Shown: in pieces, positions 45,486 to 53,804 of the stretch
Position numbering within the stretch: the first letter of the stretch is position 1
Layout: every line of letters starts with the position of its first letter
NCBI GenBank assembly: GCA_030849965.1
Contig: JAVDKL010000001.1
Coordinates: forward strand, 1,966,554-2,030,553
Reading direction: 5' to 3'
Length of the DNA: 64,000 nt
DNA from: Schauerella fraxinea
Lineage (GTDB): Bacteria > Pseudomonadota > Gammaproteobacteria > Burkholderiales > Burkholderiaceae_B
Made by a program: the position numbers and the translations under genes
The notes under the pieces: generated by a model
Databases searched by the model: none
What the model saw: the letters and a program-made list of their open reading frames with translations, nothing else
Told to the model about the DNA's origin: nothing

Positions 45486-45501
45486 CTAGACGACTGGTCT
45501 A
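45486..45501. promoter_or_regulatory. NemR-type operator, copy 2 (nemA promoter)
   Basis: CTAGACGACTGGTCTA, identical over 16 bases to the copy before nemR, 16 bases upstream of the nemA start codon. An exact duplicate of this length in the two control regions of a regulator-target pair strongly suggests a shared operator. Confidence 0.8.
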
Positions 45502-45517
45502 CTAACAGGACAACACC

Positions 45518-46675
45518 GTGGTTCAACCAACTCACCAAACACAACCCACCGACCTCTTCTCCCCCTTCAATCTGGGCGCGTTGCACCTCGCGAATCGCAT
45601 CGTGATGGCGCCACTCACACGCAGCCGCGTGGGCGCCGACGGCGTTCCGAATGCCCTGCTTGCCACCTACTACGCGCAACGCGCCAGCGCTGGCCTCATC
45701 ATCGCCGAGGCCACCAATATCTCCGCACAAGGCCGCGGCTACGACATGACGCCCGGCATTTGGACCGATGCCCAGGTCGAGGGATGGAAAGAAGTGACGG
45801 ATGCGGTGCATGCCGCCGGCGGACGCATCGTGTGCCAACTCTGGCACGTTGGCCGCTTCTCGCATGTAAGTCTTCAACCTGACGGCACCGCACCCGTCGC
45901 CCCCTCTGCCATCAAGGCCGAGGGCCAAACCTACACCGCACAGGGCATGGTCGACGTCTCCATGCCGCGCGCGCTCGAGACCGCCGAAATCCCTGGCATC
46001 ATCGATCAGTACCGGCATGCCGCCGAATGCGCCAAGCGCGCCGGGTTCGATGGCGTTGAAGTCCACGCCGCCAATAGCTATCTGCTCGACCAGTTCCTGC
46101 GAGACTCGACCAACACACGCGACGACGCCTACGGCGGCTCGATCATCAAACGAACGCGATTGGTGCGTGAGGTGGTCGAAGCGGTGGTGGCTGTCTGGGG
46201 CAGCACACGTGTCGGCATCCGGCTGTCACCTACCACGCCAGACGCCGGCAATACGCCGGTAGACAGCGACGTCATGGCCACCTATGGCGCGCTGATCACG
46301 CAACTCAACAAATACGGCTTGGCCTATCTGCACATGGTTGAAGGCGCCACGGCGGCCGCGCGCGACGTGCCCGCCGGCATCGATCTCGACGCGTTGCGCG
46401 ATCTGTTCACGGGTTCGTATATCGGCAACAACGCCTACGACCTGAACCTGGCCATCGCACGCCGTGCCGCGCACAAGATCGACGCCGTCGCATTCGGACG
46501 ACCATTCATCGCCAACCCCGATCTGGTCGAACGGCTTCGCGATGGTCACGCGCTCGCAGTGGCGCCGCGCGAGGCGTACTACGGTGGCGGCGCCAAGGGC
46601 TACACCGACTGGCCTCGCGCCGACCACACTGAACGCACTGAACGCACGCAAGGCACCGATCCCGCATTGCAGTAG
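45518..46675 (+). CDS. nemA: N-ethylmaleimide reductase/alkene reductase (Old Yellow Enzyme)
   Basis: A 385-residue FMN-dependent ene-reductase: MAPLTRSRVGADGVP, the substrate-activating pair His183/Asn186 (VHAANSYLLDQF), RIGIRLSP-like strand and FGRPFIANPDLVERL. It reduces maleimides, quinones, nitro compounds and other activated alkenes. The GTG start at 45518 follows AGGA. The last residues (HTERTERTQGTD) are written in a short 9-base repeat and are not conserved in the family. Under NemR control by the shared operator. Confidence 0.93.
   Translation: MVQPTHQTQPTDLFSPFNLGALHLANRIVMAPLTRSRVGADGVPNALLATYYAQRASAGLIIAEATNISAQGRGYDMTPGIWTDAQVEGWKEVTDAVHAAGGRIVCQLWHVGRFSHVSLQPDGTAPVAPSAIKAEGQTYTAQGMVDVSMPRALETAEIPGIIDQYRHAAECAKRAGFDGVEVHAANSYLLDQFLRDSTNTRDDAYGGSIIKRTRLVREVVEAVVAVWGSTRVGIRLSPTTPDAGNTPVDSDVMATYGALITQLNKYGLAYLHMVEGATAAARDVPAGIDLDALRDLFTGSYIGNNAYDLNLAIARRAAHKIDAVAFGRPFIANPDLVERLRDGHALAVAPREAYYGGGAKGYTDWPRADHTERTERTQGTDPALQ
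46627..46653 (+). repeat. 9-bp tandem repeat inside the nemA 3' end
   Basis: CACTGAACG twice, then CACGCAAGG, encoding the His-Thr-Glu-Arg-like end of NemA. It lies beyond the conserved enzyme fold. Confidence 0.6.
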
Positions 46676-46767
46676 CGCGCAGGCGTCGATCAATCAATCG
46701 GGCCTAGCCACGCGCTCGGCTCAATCCACAAGGCGCACGCCGTGCGCTCCCTTTCAAAGGAAACACC

Positions 46768-47154
46768 ATGACGAAAAACATCAAGGCAGTAGCTACCAAA
46801 GACTATGACGCCGTGATCTCAGCGGCCAACCGTTACGTTGAAGGACTTCGCACCGGCAACCGCGACGGTGTGGCCAGCGCCTTTCACGACGATGCCGTAA
46901 TGTATGGCTTCACGAACGGCAAGCTGATGGGCGGCCCCATTCAAAACCTTTATGACTTCGTCGAACAACATGGTGCTGCGCCGGATATCGCGACGAGGCT
47001 CGATGTATTGGCGATTACGCCGACCACCGCCGTGGTGCGTGTCGACATGGAAAACGATGCGATCGGTGCCGACTACAACGACTACCTCACGCTGCTGAAT
47101 ATTGACGGCGACTGGCAAGTGATTGCCAAAGTGTTTCACCAGTTCGATAAGTGA
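46768..47154 (+). CDS. NTF2-like protein (lumazine-binding-2 family)
   Basis: A 128-residue alpha+beta-barrel protein of the NTF2-like superfamily, closest to the family called putative lumazine-binding (YVEGLRTGNRDGVASAFHDDA, DYLTLLNIDGDWQVIAKVFHQ). Ligand and activity are unknown. AAAGGAAAC precedes the ATG. It follows nemA by 92 bases and may be co-expressed with it. Confidence 0.85.
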   Translation: MTKNIKAVATKDYDAVISAANRYVEGLRTGNRDGVASAFHDDAVMYGFTNGKLMGGPIQNLYDFVEQHGAAPDIATRLDVLAITPTTAVVRVDMENDAIGADYNDYLTLLNIDGDWQVIAKVFHQFDK

Positions 47155-47289
47155 TCGCGACGGTCGTCCATCTGTCCGATCGTGATCGCAGCAGTCTTTC
47201 ATCAGTCCGACAGCTGAGCGCCCTATTGCTCAGGCCGGTTTCTTGCCGAGCGAGCAGCGCGATTCATATCGACAACGTAAGGAGTCATC

Positions 47290-47946
47290 ATGAGCAGTGT
47301 TTTCATCGTCGGCGCCGCCGGCAACATCGGCCGCCGCCTGGTCGAGCGCCTGGCCAAGCGGGGCCATGAGCCCCGGGCGCTACACCGCAAGCCCGAACAG
47401 GCCGATACCCTGAAGGCCTTGGGTGCCACGCCCGTTGCGGGTGATCTGACGGCACTCGATGCCCCGGCGCTGGCCCAACTCATGGCCGGCAGCAAAGCGG
47501 TCGTCTTTACCGCTGGAGCGGGCGGTGCCGGCATGGAGATCACCAATGCAATCGATGGCCGAGGGTTGGAAACAACAGTCGATGCTGCGCAATTGGCCGG
47601 CATCAAACGCTTCCTGCTCGTGTCCGCATTTCCCGACGCCGGTCGCGGCAAGACGCCCTCCGAAGGATTCGAGAACTACATGTCGGTCAAGAAACAGGCC
47701 GATGTGTATCTGGTCGGCACCGACCTGGACTGGGTGATCGTGCGCCCGGGCACGCTGTCGGATGAGCCCGGCACGGGTCATGTGCGCGCCGACGTCGCCA
47801 TCCCCTACGGCAACGTGCCGCGAGACGATGTGGCTGCGTTCCTGGCTGAGGTGATCGATCAGCCGACGGTCAATCGCATCATCATTGAACTCACGGAAGG
47901 TGAGACGCCGATAGCGAACGCAGTCGATCGGCTGCATCGGGGATAA
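47290..47946 (+). CDS. NAD(P)H-binding Rossmann protein (atypical SDR)
   Basis: A 218-residue protein: VFIVGAAGNIGRRLVERLAKRG (GxxGxxG nucleotide motif), AGDLTALDAPALAQLM and a C-terminal half resembling YwnB/NAD(P)-binding-10 proteins, including VKKQADVYL. These include quinone-reductase-like and NmrA-like proteins. GTAAGGAG precedes the ATG. Plausibly part of the electrophile-response cluster with nemA. Confidence 0.87.
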   Translation: MSSVFIVGAAGNIGRRLVERLAKRGHEPRALHRKPEQADTLKALGATPVAGDLTALDAPALAQLMAGSKAVVFTAGAGGAGMEITNAIDGRGLETTVDAAQLAGIKRFLLVSAFPDAGRGKTPSEGFENYMSVKKQADVYLVGTDLDWVIVRPGTLSDEPGTGHVRADVAIPYGNVPRDDVAAFLAEVIDQPTVNRIIIELTEGETPIANAVDRLHRG

Positions 47947-48027
47947 TGTCTCGCGGCTGCACTCCGCTGCGACGAGCGATCGACCAATCCGCCCGACCGT
48001 CCCCATTATTCTCCAGTCGGCAACCTC

Positions 48028-48978
48028 ATGACCTTGAAGCAGATTCAAGCTTTCTATTGGGCGGCAACGCTGGGCAACTTTGCCATCGCTGCCGAGCGCC
48101 TGCACATTTCACAGTCGACATTATCCAAGCGCGTGTTCGAACTGGAAGCTGCGCTCGGTGTCCAGCTCTTCGACAGATCGAGCAAACAGGCACAGTTGTC
48201 GGAACATGGCACTCGCCTGCTGCGCCATGCCGCACAGATGCTGGATCTGAGCGACCTCATCCAGGCCGATGCAGAGGCGGCGGGCGATCTTGCCGGCACC
48301 TGCCGGATCGGGATCACCGAACTGGGCTCATTGACATGGCTACCGCGATTCATCGCCCAGGCGCGAGCGCTGTATCCCCGCCTGATATTCCAACCCTATG
48401 TAGACCTCGCGCGCAGCCTCGAACGCATGGTGCATCGGGGCGAGCTCGATTGCGCCGTCGCACCCACCGCCGCCCAAAGTGACATGCTCGCTGCCCAAAA
48501 AATCTGAGACGTGGAATGCACGTGGATGGCCTCGCCCGCGCGCATCGATCAGGGCACCATCTTGAAGCCCGCCGCCATGGAAGCCCTGCCCGTCATCACG
48601 ATGACTGCAGGATCGGGCATGACCGCCGGTATCAATCAATGGTCACTCGCACAAGGTATCCGACTGAACTACACGCTGGCCTCCAACAGCATGATGGCCA
48701 TCGCGGGGTTGACGGTAGCCGACATCGGCATCAGCTACCTCCCCAGGCACTTCATGGCGCCGTGGCTTGCAGATGGGCGGCTCACCAGCTTCACCACCAC
48801 CCCGGCCACTCCCAATCTCGGCTACTACTTCCTGCAGCGCAGCGACGATAAGCGCGAGCTCGTCGCCCGCATGAAAGCCCTATTGCTTTCCGATGCGTGC
48901 GGACTCGCCGGCGGCAAATGGGTCGCGCCTACCGGCACGGCACATATTCCAAAAACGAATATGAAGCGCCGAAAATAA
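48028..48978 (+). pseudogene. LysR-family regulator interrupted by an in-frame TGA
   Basis: One continuous LysR reading frame is broken by a single TGA at 48505-48507. Codons 1-159 give the HTH (FAIAAERLHISQSTLSKRVF) and the first part of the effector domain; after the stop the same frame continues with DVECTWMASPARIDQG through about 150 more codons of normal effector-domain sequence to 48978. No frameshift is needed. A Gly codon (GGA) changed to TGA would explain it. The truncated 159-residue product could still bind DNA, so it may not be neutral; a sequencing error is also possible. Confidence 0.85.
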
Positions 48979-49062
48979 ATCGCTTGTGCTCATTACCGCT
49001 GCAAGCGGACTATTGACCACGAATTAGAAAATGCAGCACCGAGCACCGAGCATTGAGCACCC

Positions 49063-49998
49063 ATGCACAGCCAAACGATTCTGATCACCGTACCGAAAAT
49101 CCATCCCGACGCGCTCGCCTTGCTGGCGGACTATCGCGTGATTCAAACGGATGCCAGCATCACAGAAGACGCGTTATGCGAACTGTGTGCAGAAGAAAAG
49201 CCTGTCGCGATTTTAGCGCGCTACGGCTTCTTCAACGAGCGAGTACTGAAGGCGTCTCCGCTGCTCAAGATCGTCGCCCGCCACGGCGTCGGCATGGATA
49301 CGATCGATCAGGTCGCAGCGGCGCGCTTGGGCATTGCCGTCAAAGCAGCGATCGGATCCAACAGCCAAGCCGTCGCCGAACTCGCTATTGGCATGATGCT
49401 GTCTTGCGCCCGGCTGATTCCCGCAATCGACCATCGCATGCACCAGGGCCATTGGGACAAGGATGCCTATCAGGGCATTGAGTTGCACGGCAAAATCTTG
49501 GGCGTGGTGGGATGCGGATCGATCGGCAGCCGCGTCGTGCGCATCGCGCAAGCGATCGGCATGAACGTCATCGTGTGCGATCCCTACCTGGCGTCGGAGA
49601 AACTGCCCCAGGGCACCACACGCGTCAGCCTCGATGAACTGCTGGCGCAGGCGCACGTGGTATCGCTTCATTGCCCCTTGGACGACAGCACGCGAAACAT
49701 GCTCGATGCGTCCAAGCTGGCGAAGCTGCTTCCCAACGCCATCGTGGTCAACACGGCACGCGCCGGCCTCTTCGACGAAGCGGCCATGCAGTCGTTGCTC
49801 CAAAAGGGGCAAGCACGCTTGGGCCTGGATTGCTTTGTGCACGAGCCGTTGGCCACCGATTCTCCGTGGCTTACCACCCCGAATACGGTCTTGACGCCGC
49901 ATATCGGCGGCACAACCGATGGCGGCATGCGCGGCATGGGGGTCGGTGCTGCACAGCACATCCTCGATCACCTGAACGCCACGGCAGCCGTGCCCTAA
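49063..49998 (+). CDS. D-isomer 2-hydroxyacid dehydrogenase
   Basis: A 311-residue NAD-dependent dehydrogenase: VARHGVGMDTID, the NAD motif GVVGCGSIGSRVVRIAQAIG, the catalytic Arg in NTARAGLFDE, the Glu in HEPLA and His in PHIGGTTDGG. It interconverts 2-hydroxy and 2-keto acids. No ribosome site is clear before the ATG; short CACCGAG repeats precede it. The next gene is a Bug receptor, implying uptake of a hydroxy acid. Confidence 0.92.
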   Translation: MHSQTILITVPKIHPDALALLADYRVIQTDASITEDALCELCAEEKPVAILARYGFFNERVLKASPLLKIVARHGVGMDTIDQVAAARLGIAVKAAIGSNSQAVAELAIGMMLSCARLIPAIDHRMHQGHWDKDAYQGIELHGKILGVVGCGSIGSRVVRIAQAIGMNVIVCDPYLASEKLPQGTTRVSLDELLAQAHVVSLHCPLDDSTRNMLDASKLAKLLPNAIVVNTARAGLFDEAAMQSLLQKGQARLGLDCFVHEPLATDSPWLTTPNTVLTPHIGGTTDGGMRGMGVGAAQHILDHLNATAAVP

Positions 49999-50073
49999 GC
50001 GGGCTTGAGCCAATACGACGACGGCGTCGCAGATACGCCGCGATCGATCGATCACATTGGAGGAGGACCCCTT

Positions 50074-51060
50074 ATGAACACCACCGTACGCGGCCGACGT
50101 TCGTTCTGTTTGGCGCTTGGCGCGCTCGGCATCGCGCCCCACCTGATCGCGAAGGCGGCAGGCACCTATCCCGAACGCCCGATCACCTTGGTTATCGGGT
50201 GGACCGCAGGTGGATCGGCCGACAATGTCGCGCGCTTGATTGCCACTGAGATGTCCAAGGCGCTCGGTCAGTCGGTCGTCGTCTTCAACCAGGCAGGCGC
50301 CGGCGGCAACATCGCATCGGATGCCGTAGCTCGCGCAGCACCTGATGGCTACACGATCATGCTCGCCACCTCGGCATCGCACGGGTTCAATTCGGAACTC
50401 TATTCGACGTTGAACTATCGCCCAATCGAAGATTTCGCCCCGATCGGCTTGATCAATACGTCGCCCAGCACACTGCTGGTGCCCGAAGCCTCGCCTTATC
50501 GCAGCGTGACGGACATCATCGAAGCGGCGAAAGCCAAGCCGGGTGTGCTCAATTACGGATCGGGCGGCATCGGCTCGTCCCAGCATCTTTACGGCGCGTT
50601 ATTCAAAAAGCGCGCAGGCATCGACATCGTCCATATCCCGTTAAAAGGCGTCGCGCCGGCGATGACAGACCTCATGGCCGGCCGCGTGGACATGATTCTC
50701 AGCACGGGCGCCGTCCCCTTCGTGCGCTCGGGCCGATTGCGCGCGCTCGCGGTTGCCGCACCACAACGTTTGACCGCACTCCCCGATGTGCCCACCTTCG
50801 AAGAAGCGGGCATCAAGGACTTCAATACCGACTCCTGGTATGGCCTGGCGGCACCCGCTGCAACGCCCCGTCCCGTACTGGAGGTGCTCAATGGCGTGTT
50901 GAACAAGGCGCGGCAGAATCCAGAGGTACAGCGGCAGTTCAGCGAGCAAGGCGCTTTTACGGCCAAGCCCATGACCGTCGATGCCTTCTGGACATTCGTT
51001 CGCGATCAAATGCCGGTTGCCGCGGAACTCGTGCGCGCCTCGGGTGCGAAGTTGGAATAG
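50074..51060 (+). CDS. Bug-family tripartite tricarboxylate transporter receptor
   Basis: A 328-residue periplasmic receptor. The N-terminus has a twin-arginine-like stretch (RGRRSFCLALGALGIAP) before YPERPITLVIGWTAGGSADN; VVFNQAGAGGN follows. A strong GGAGGAGG ribosome site lies 7 bases before the ATG at 50074. It follows the hydroxyacid dehydrogenase by 75 bases on the same strand and probably delivers its substrate. Confidence 0.92.
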   Translation: MNTTVRGRRSFCLALGALGIAPHLIAKAAGTYPERPITLVIGWTAGGSADNVARLIATEMSKALGQSVVVFNQAGAGGNIASDAVARAAPDGYTIMLATSASHGFNSELYSTLNYRPIEDFAPIGLINTSPSTLLVPEASPYRSVTDIIEAAKAKPGVLNYGSGGIGSSQHLYGALFKKRAGIDIVHIPLKGVAPAMTDLMAGRVDMILSTGAVPFVRSGRLRALAVAAPQRLTALPDVPTFEEAGIKDFNTDSWYGLAAPAATPRPVLEVLNGVLNKARQNPEVQRQFSEQGAFTAKPMTVDAFWTFVRDQMPVAAELVRASGAKLE

Positions 51061-51113
51061 ACCGGCGGGCCGCCACGGTGCGTGCGATCATGCATCTTGC
51101 CACCGGGGCTGCG

Positions 51114-51171
51114 TGGCGCAGTAGCCGCCTAGCGTAGTGGCTACTTGGCGCCTGGCTGCTTGGCGCAGTGG
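51114..51171 (+). repeat. 15-16-bp degenerate tandem repeat
   Basis: Units TGGCGCAGTAGCCGCC, TAGCGTAGTGGCTACT, TGGCGCCTGGCTGCT and a partial TGGCGCAGTGG lie between the Bug gene and the convergent SnoaL-like gene. Confidence 0.6.
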
Positions 51172-51174
51172 AGA

Positions 51175-51582
51175 TCACTGCATCGCGCGCGCAACGAGCA
51201 GCGTATCGGTGAACTGTTCGAAGGCCACGATCTTTGCATCGCGAAGCGTCCACACATGCGTGGCGCGTGCAAGCATCGGCTTGCCGGTCGCCCGGTAAAT
51301 GCCGATGTATGCACCCACGCCGACGATCTCGTCGCCGCCATCGATCAACCGCTCCAGCTCGAAGCGGTAGTCTTGCCACTCCCGCCCCAACACCGCGAAC
51401 ACATTGTCGGCGACCGCTTGCGGGCCCACCCACACGCCTGCGCAAGGAAATCCCGCCATCTCGATCCAGCGCACATCGTCAGCCACATCAGCCATCATCG
51501 TCGCGATGTCGGCCCGCGCCGACGCCGCATAGTGATCGCCAATGATCTGCAGATTCGATCTGCCGACCACGGGGGTTACCAT
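51175..51582 (-). CDS. SnoaL-like (NTF2-fold) protein
   Basis: A 135-residue NTF2-fold protein: HYAASARADIATMMADVADDVRW, a GPQAVADNVFAVL helix, and VGVGAYIGIYRATGKPMLARATHVW typical of ketosteroid-isomerase-like SnoaL proteins. Its ATG lies inside the last codons of the MBL-fold gene (7-base overlap), so translation is coupled. Function unknown. Confidence 0.85.
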   Translation of the reverse strand: MVTPVVGRSNLQIIGDHYAASARADIATMMADVADDVRWIEMAGFPCAGVWVGPQAVADNVFAVLGREWQDYRFELERLIDGGDEIVGVGAYIGIYRATGKPMLARATHVWTLRDAKIVAFEQFTDTLLVARAMQ

Positions 51583-52466
51583 TTCATTTCGCCTTTGTTG
51601 ACCTTCGCGCCGATCTCCAAAGCCACCATCAAGCCGGCGTCCGGATAGGCGGCCTTCATGGCATCGATGAGCGCGGCGCTGTTGGCCGCCTTCGGCAACT
51701 CGACGTCATAGCGCGCGAGGTAAGCCTGGCTCCACGTAATCTGCGACGCATCGCGCGCCACACCCGGCAAACTATGACCGGCAATCACCGTCACCGGCGA
51801 CAGCGCTGCCATGCCGGCAAGTTTCTTGTTCCAGTCGGCACGCTCCTGCACGCTTTGCGCGTCGGCCGTCCACAGGTGCAGATTGCCGTACACATTCACG
51901 CCGCCGGCGATCGCCTTCAGCGACGGAATCCACACATAGCTGCGATGCGGCTGGCTATCGTTCAGCCCCTTGATCTCAAGCTTCTCGCCTTCAAGCATGA
52001 TGGTGTCACCCTGCAGCACCTCGGGCAACGGCACCGACTTCGGCGCATTCGCACCCATGCGCGGTCCCCACACCTGAAGCTTCGTGGCCAGCGTGGCCTC
52101 GATCTTCTTCAACGTGGGTGCGGTCGTGACGACTTTCGCGTCGGGGAAATACTGCTTCAGGACTTCGATGCCGAAGTAGTAGTCCGGATCGGGCTGGCTG
52201 ATGTAGATCGTCTTCAGCGTTTTCTTGCTGTCCAGCACCATGGCAACGATACGCAGCGCATCGGCGCGCGTGAAACCGGTATCCAACAACACGGCATCCG
52301 TCTTGCCCGACACCAGCACCGCGTTCACATGAAAACTTCCGGCATCGGCGTTATAGACCTGCAGGGTAAGCGGCGGCGTCTGGGCTTGCGCGTCGTGCGG
52401 CAACATACCCATGGTCAGAGCAAAAGGTGCGATCAGGCTGGCGAGCATAGTGGCGCGGATGTTCAT
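51576..52466 (-). CDS. Secreted MBL-fold protein lacking most metal ligands
   Basis: A 296-residue protein with a signal peptide (residues 1-28, ending HDAQAQ) and a metallo-beta-lactamase fold (VLLDTGFTRADALRIV; VIAGHSLPG). The usual HxHxDH metal motif is replaced by QPDPDY (Gln91, Asp93, Asp95, Tyr96), and the later Asp ligand position reads AGGVN. Only His equivalents in SQPHRS and AGHS remain. It is therefore probably not a standard dinuclear zinc hydrolase and may be a binding protein or use another mechanism. Divergent from a LysR across a 9-base inverted repeat. Confidence 0.85.
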   Translation of the reverse strand: MNIRATMLASLIAPFALTMGMLPHDAQAQTPPLTLQVYNADAGSFHVNAVLVSGKTDAVLLDTGFTRADALRIVAMVLDSKKTLKTIYISQPDPDYYFGIEVLKQYFPDAKVVTTAPTLKKIEATLATKLQVWGPRMGANAPKSVPLPEVLQGDTIMLEGEKLEIKGLNDSQPHRSYVWIPSLKAIAGGVNVYGNLHLWTADAQSVQERADWNKKLAGMAALSPVTVIAGHSLPGVARDASQITWSQAYLARYDVELPKAANSAALIDAMKAAYPDAGLMVALEIGAKVNKGEMKW

Positions 52467-52519
52467 GGTGAACCTTCGATGTTGGGATGGAATGACGCCA
52501 CTTTATTAGAGCTACAGAT

Positions 52520-52555
52520 GTAGATAAACAGTAGAATTGTTGAATCTTTATCTAC
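52520..52555. promoter_or_regulatory. Inverted repeat operator in divergent promoter
   Basis: Perfect 9-base arms GTAGATAAA and TTTATCTAC separated by 18 bases, in an AT-rich tract between the MBL-fold gene and the LysR gene. Size and location suit binding by a dimer or tetramer of the LysR encoded at 52571. Confidence 0.7.
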
Positions 52556-52570
52556 CAAATCGAGCTAATT

Positions 52571-53692
52571 GTGGATCGCCTTACCGCCATGCAGGTGTTC
52601 GTGGAGATCGCCGAACGCAGCAGCCTCACCGATGCAGCACGCGTGCTCGACATGTCGCGCGCCATGGTGTCGCGTAACCTCGAAAGCCTGGAGCAGTGGC
52701 TGGGCGCGCGTTTACTGCATCGCACGACCCGCCGCGTGAGCCTTACCGATGCGGGCAATGAAGCGCTGCAACGCTGCCGCGACGTACTTGCCCTCACTGG
52801 CGACGTGCAGGCGATCGCCGGCGTACGACAAACCGCCCCGCGCGGCAAACTGCGCATCGCCACGAGCGTCTCGTTCGCGCAGGCGTTCCTGGCTGACGTG
52901 GTCGCCACATTTCTGGAACGGCATCCCAAGGTCGAGATCGAGCTGCTGGCGCAGGAGCGTTCCGTCAACCTCGTTGAAGAACGCATCGACCTGGCCGTGC
53001 GCATCGGCAACGCGCCAGACAGCGCATTGGTCGCGCGGCGTTTGGGCGTGTGCCAATCGGTGTTGTGTGCGTCGCCGGCGTATTTGCGTGCGCACGGCGT
53101 ACCGACCGATCCCGCGTCGCTCGAACAGCATCGCTGTATCAGCCATGCGTATGTGGGGCGCAATGAACTTCGGCTGTCGCAGAAGAAGCAGATGATCAAG
53201 GTTCCGTTTCATGGCGCGTTGCAGACCAACGAATCCACCGTGGCACGGCAGGCGGCGTTGCGTGGCGCCGGTTTTGCCTTGCTGCCGACGTATCTGGTGA
53301 GTGCCGACCTGCGTGAAAATCGATTGGTTCACGTACTGCCGGACTACGAGCCAGAGGCGTTGGATATTCACGCGATGTACTTGTCGCGCCAACATCAGCC
53401 GCCGTTATTGCGATTGATGCTGGATCATCTGGCTGAGCAATTCAGCCAGAGCGATGCGCCGTGGGATCGTGGGGGTAACGGCGATGCCCCTTTAGCAGAT
53501 GGGCGGAGAGCTGCTGTTAAACGCACAAACGCGAGGTCGAGCGCAGGCGCAGTTGCGGAAGCAAGTGGTGCGAGTGCCGGTGACATTTCAAGTGCAAGTT
53601 TGAGTGAGGCTTCGACCGCGATTCAACATGCGAAGCCGCATGAGAAACCAACATCGCGATCACAGTCTCGTTCAACCTCGCGCAAGAAGTAA
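52571..53692 (+). CDS. LysR-family transcriptional regulator with a long C-terminal tail
   Basis: A 373-residue protein from a GTG start (VDRLTAMQVFVEIAERSS). Residues 1-295 are a normal LysR of the CrgA-like subgroup (HTH DAARVLDMSRAMVSRNLESL, LLHRTTRR). Residues about 300-373 are a Ser/Ala/Arg-rich, probably disordered tail ending in TSRKK, unusual for the family. It is divergent from the MBL-fold/SnoaL operon, its likely target, across a 9-base inverted repeat. Confidence 0.88.
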   Translation: MDRLTAMQVFVEIAERSSLTDAARVLDMSRAMVSRNLESLEQWLGARLLHRTTRRVSLTDAGNEALQRCRDVLALTGDVQAIAGVRQTAPRGKLRIATSVSFAQAFLADVVATFLERHPKVEIELLAQERSVNLVEERIDLAVRIGNAPDSALVARRLGVCQSVLCASPAYLRAHGVPTDPASLEQHRCISHAYVGRNELRLSQKKQMIKVPFHGALQTNESTVARQAALRGAGFALLPTYLVSADLRENRLVHVLPDYEPEALDIHAMYLSRQHQPPLLRLMLDHLAEQFSQSDAPWDRGGNGDAPLADGRRAAVKRTNARSSAGAVAEASGASAGDISSASLSEASTAIQHAKPHEKPTSRSQSRSTSRKK

Positions 53693-53804
53693 GCGCGACT
53701 GTTGCGCTCAGATCAAGAGTCTTTGAACCGGCGACGGGTGTTTCTAAACCCTTGCGATGACCATACTGAACGCCTCACAGTGCAAACACACAAGGACATC
53801 GATC

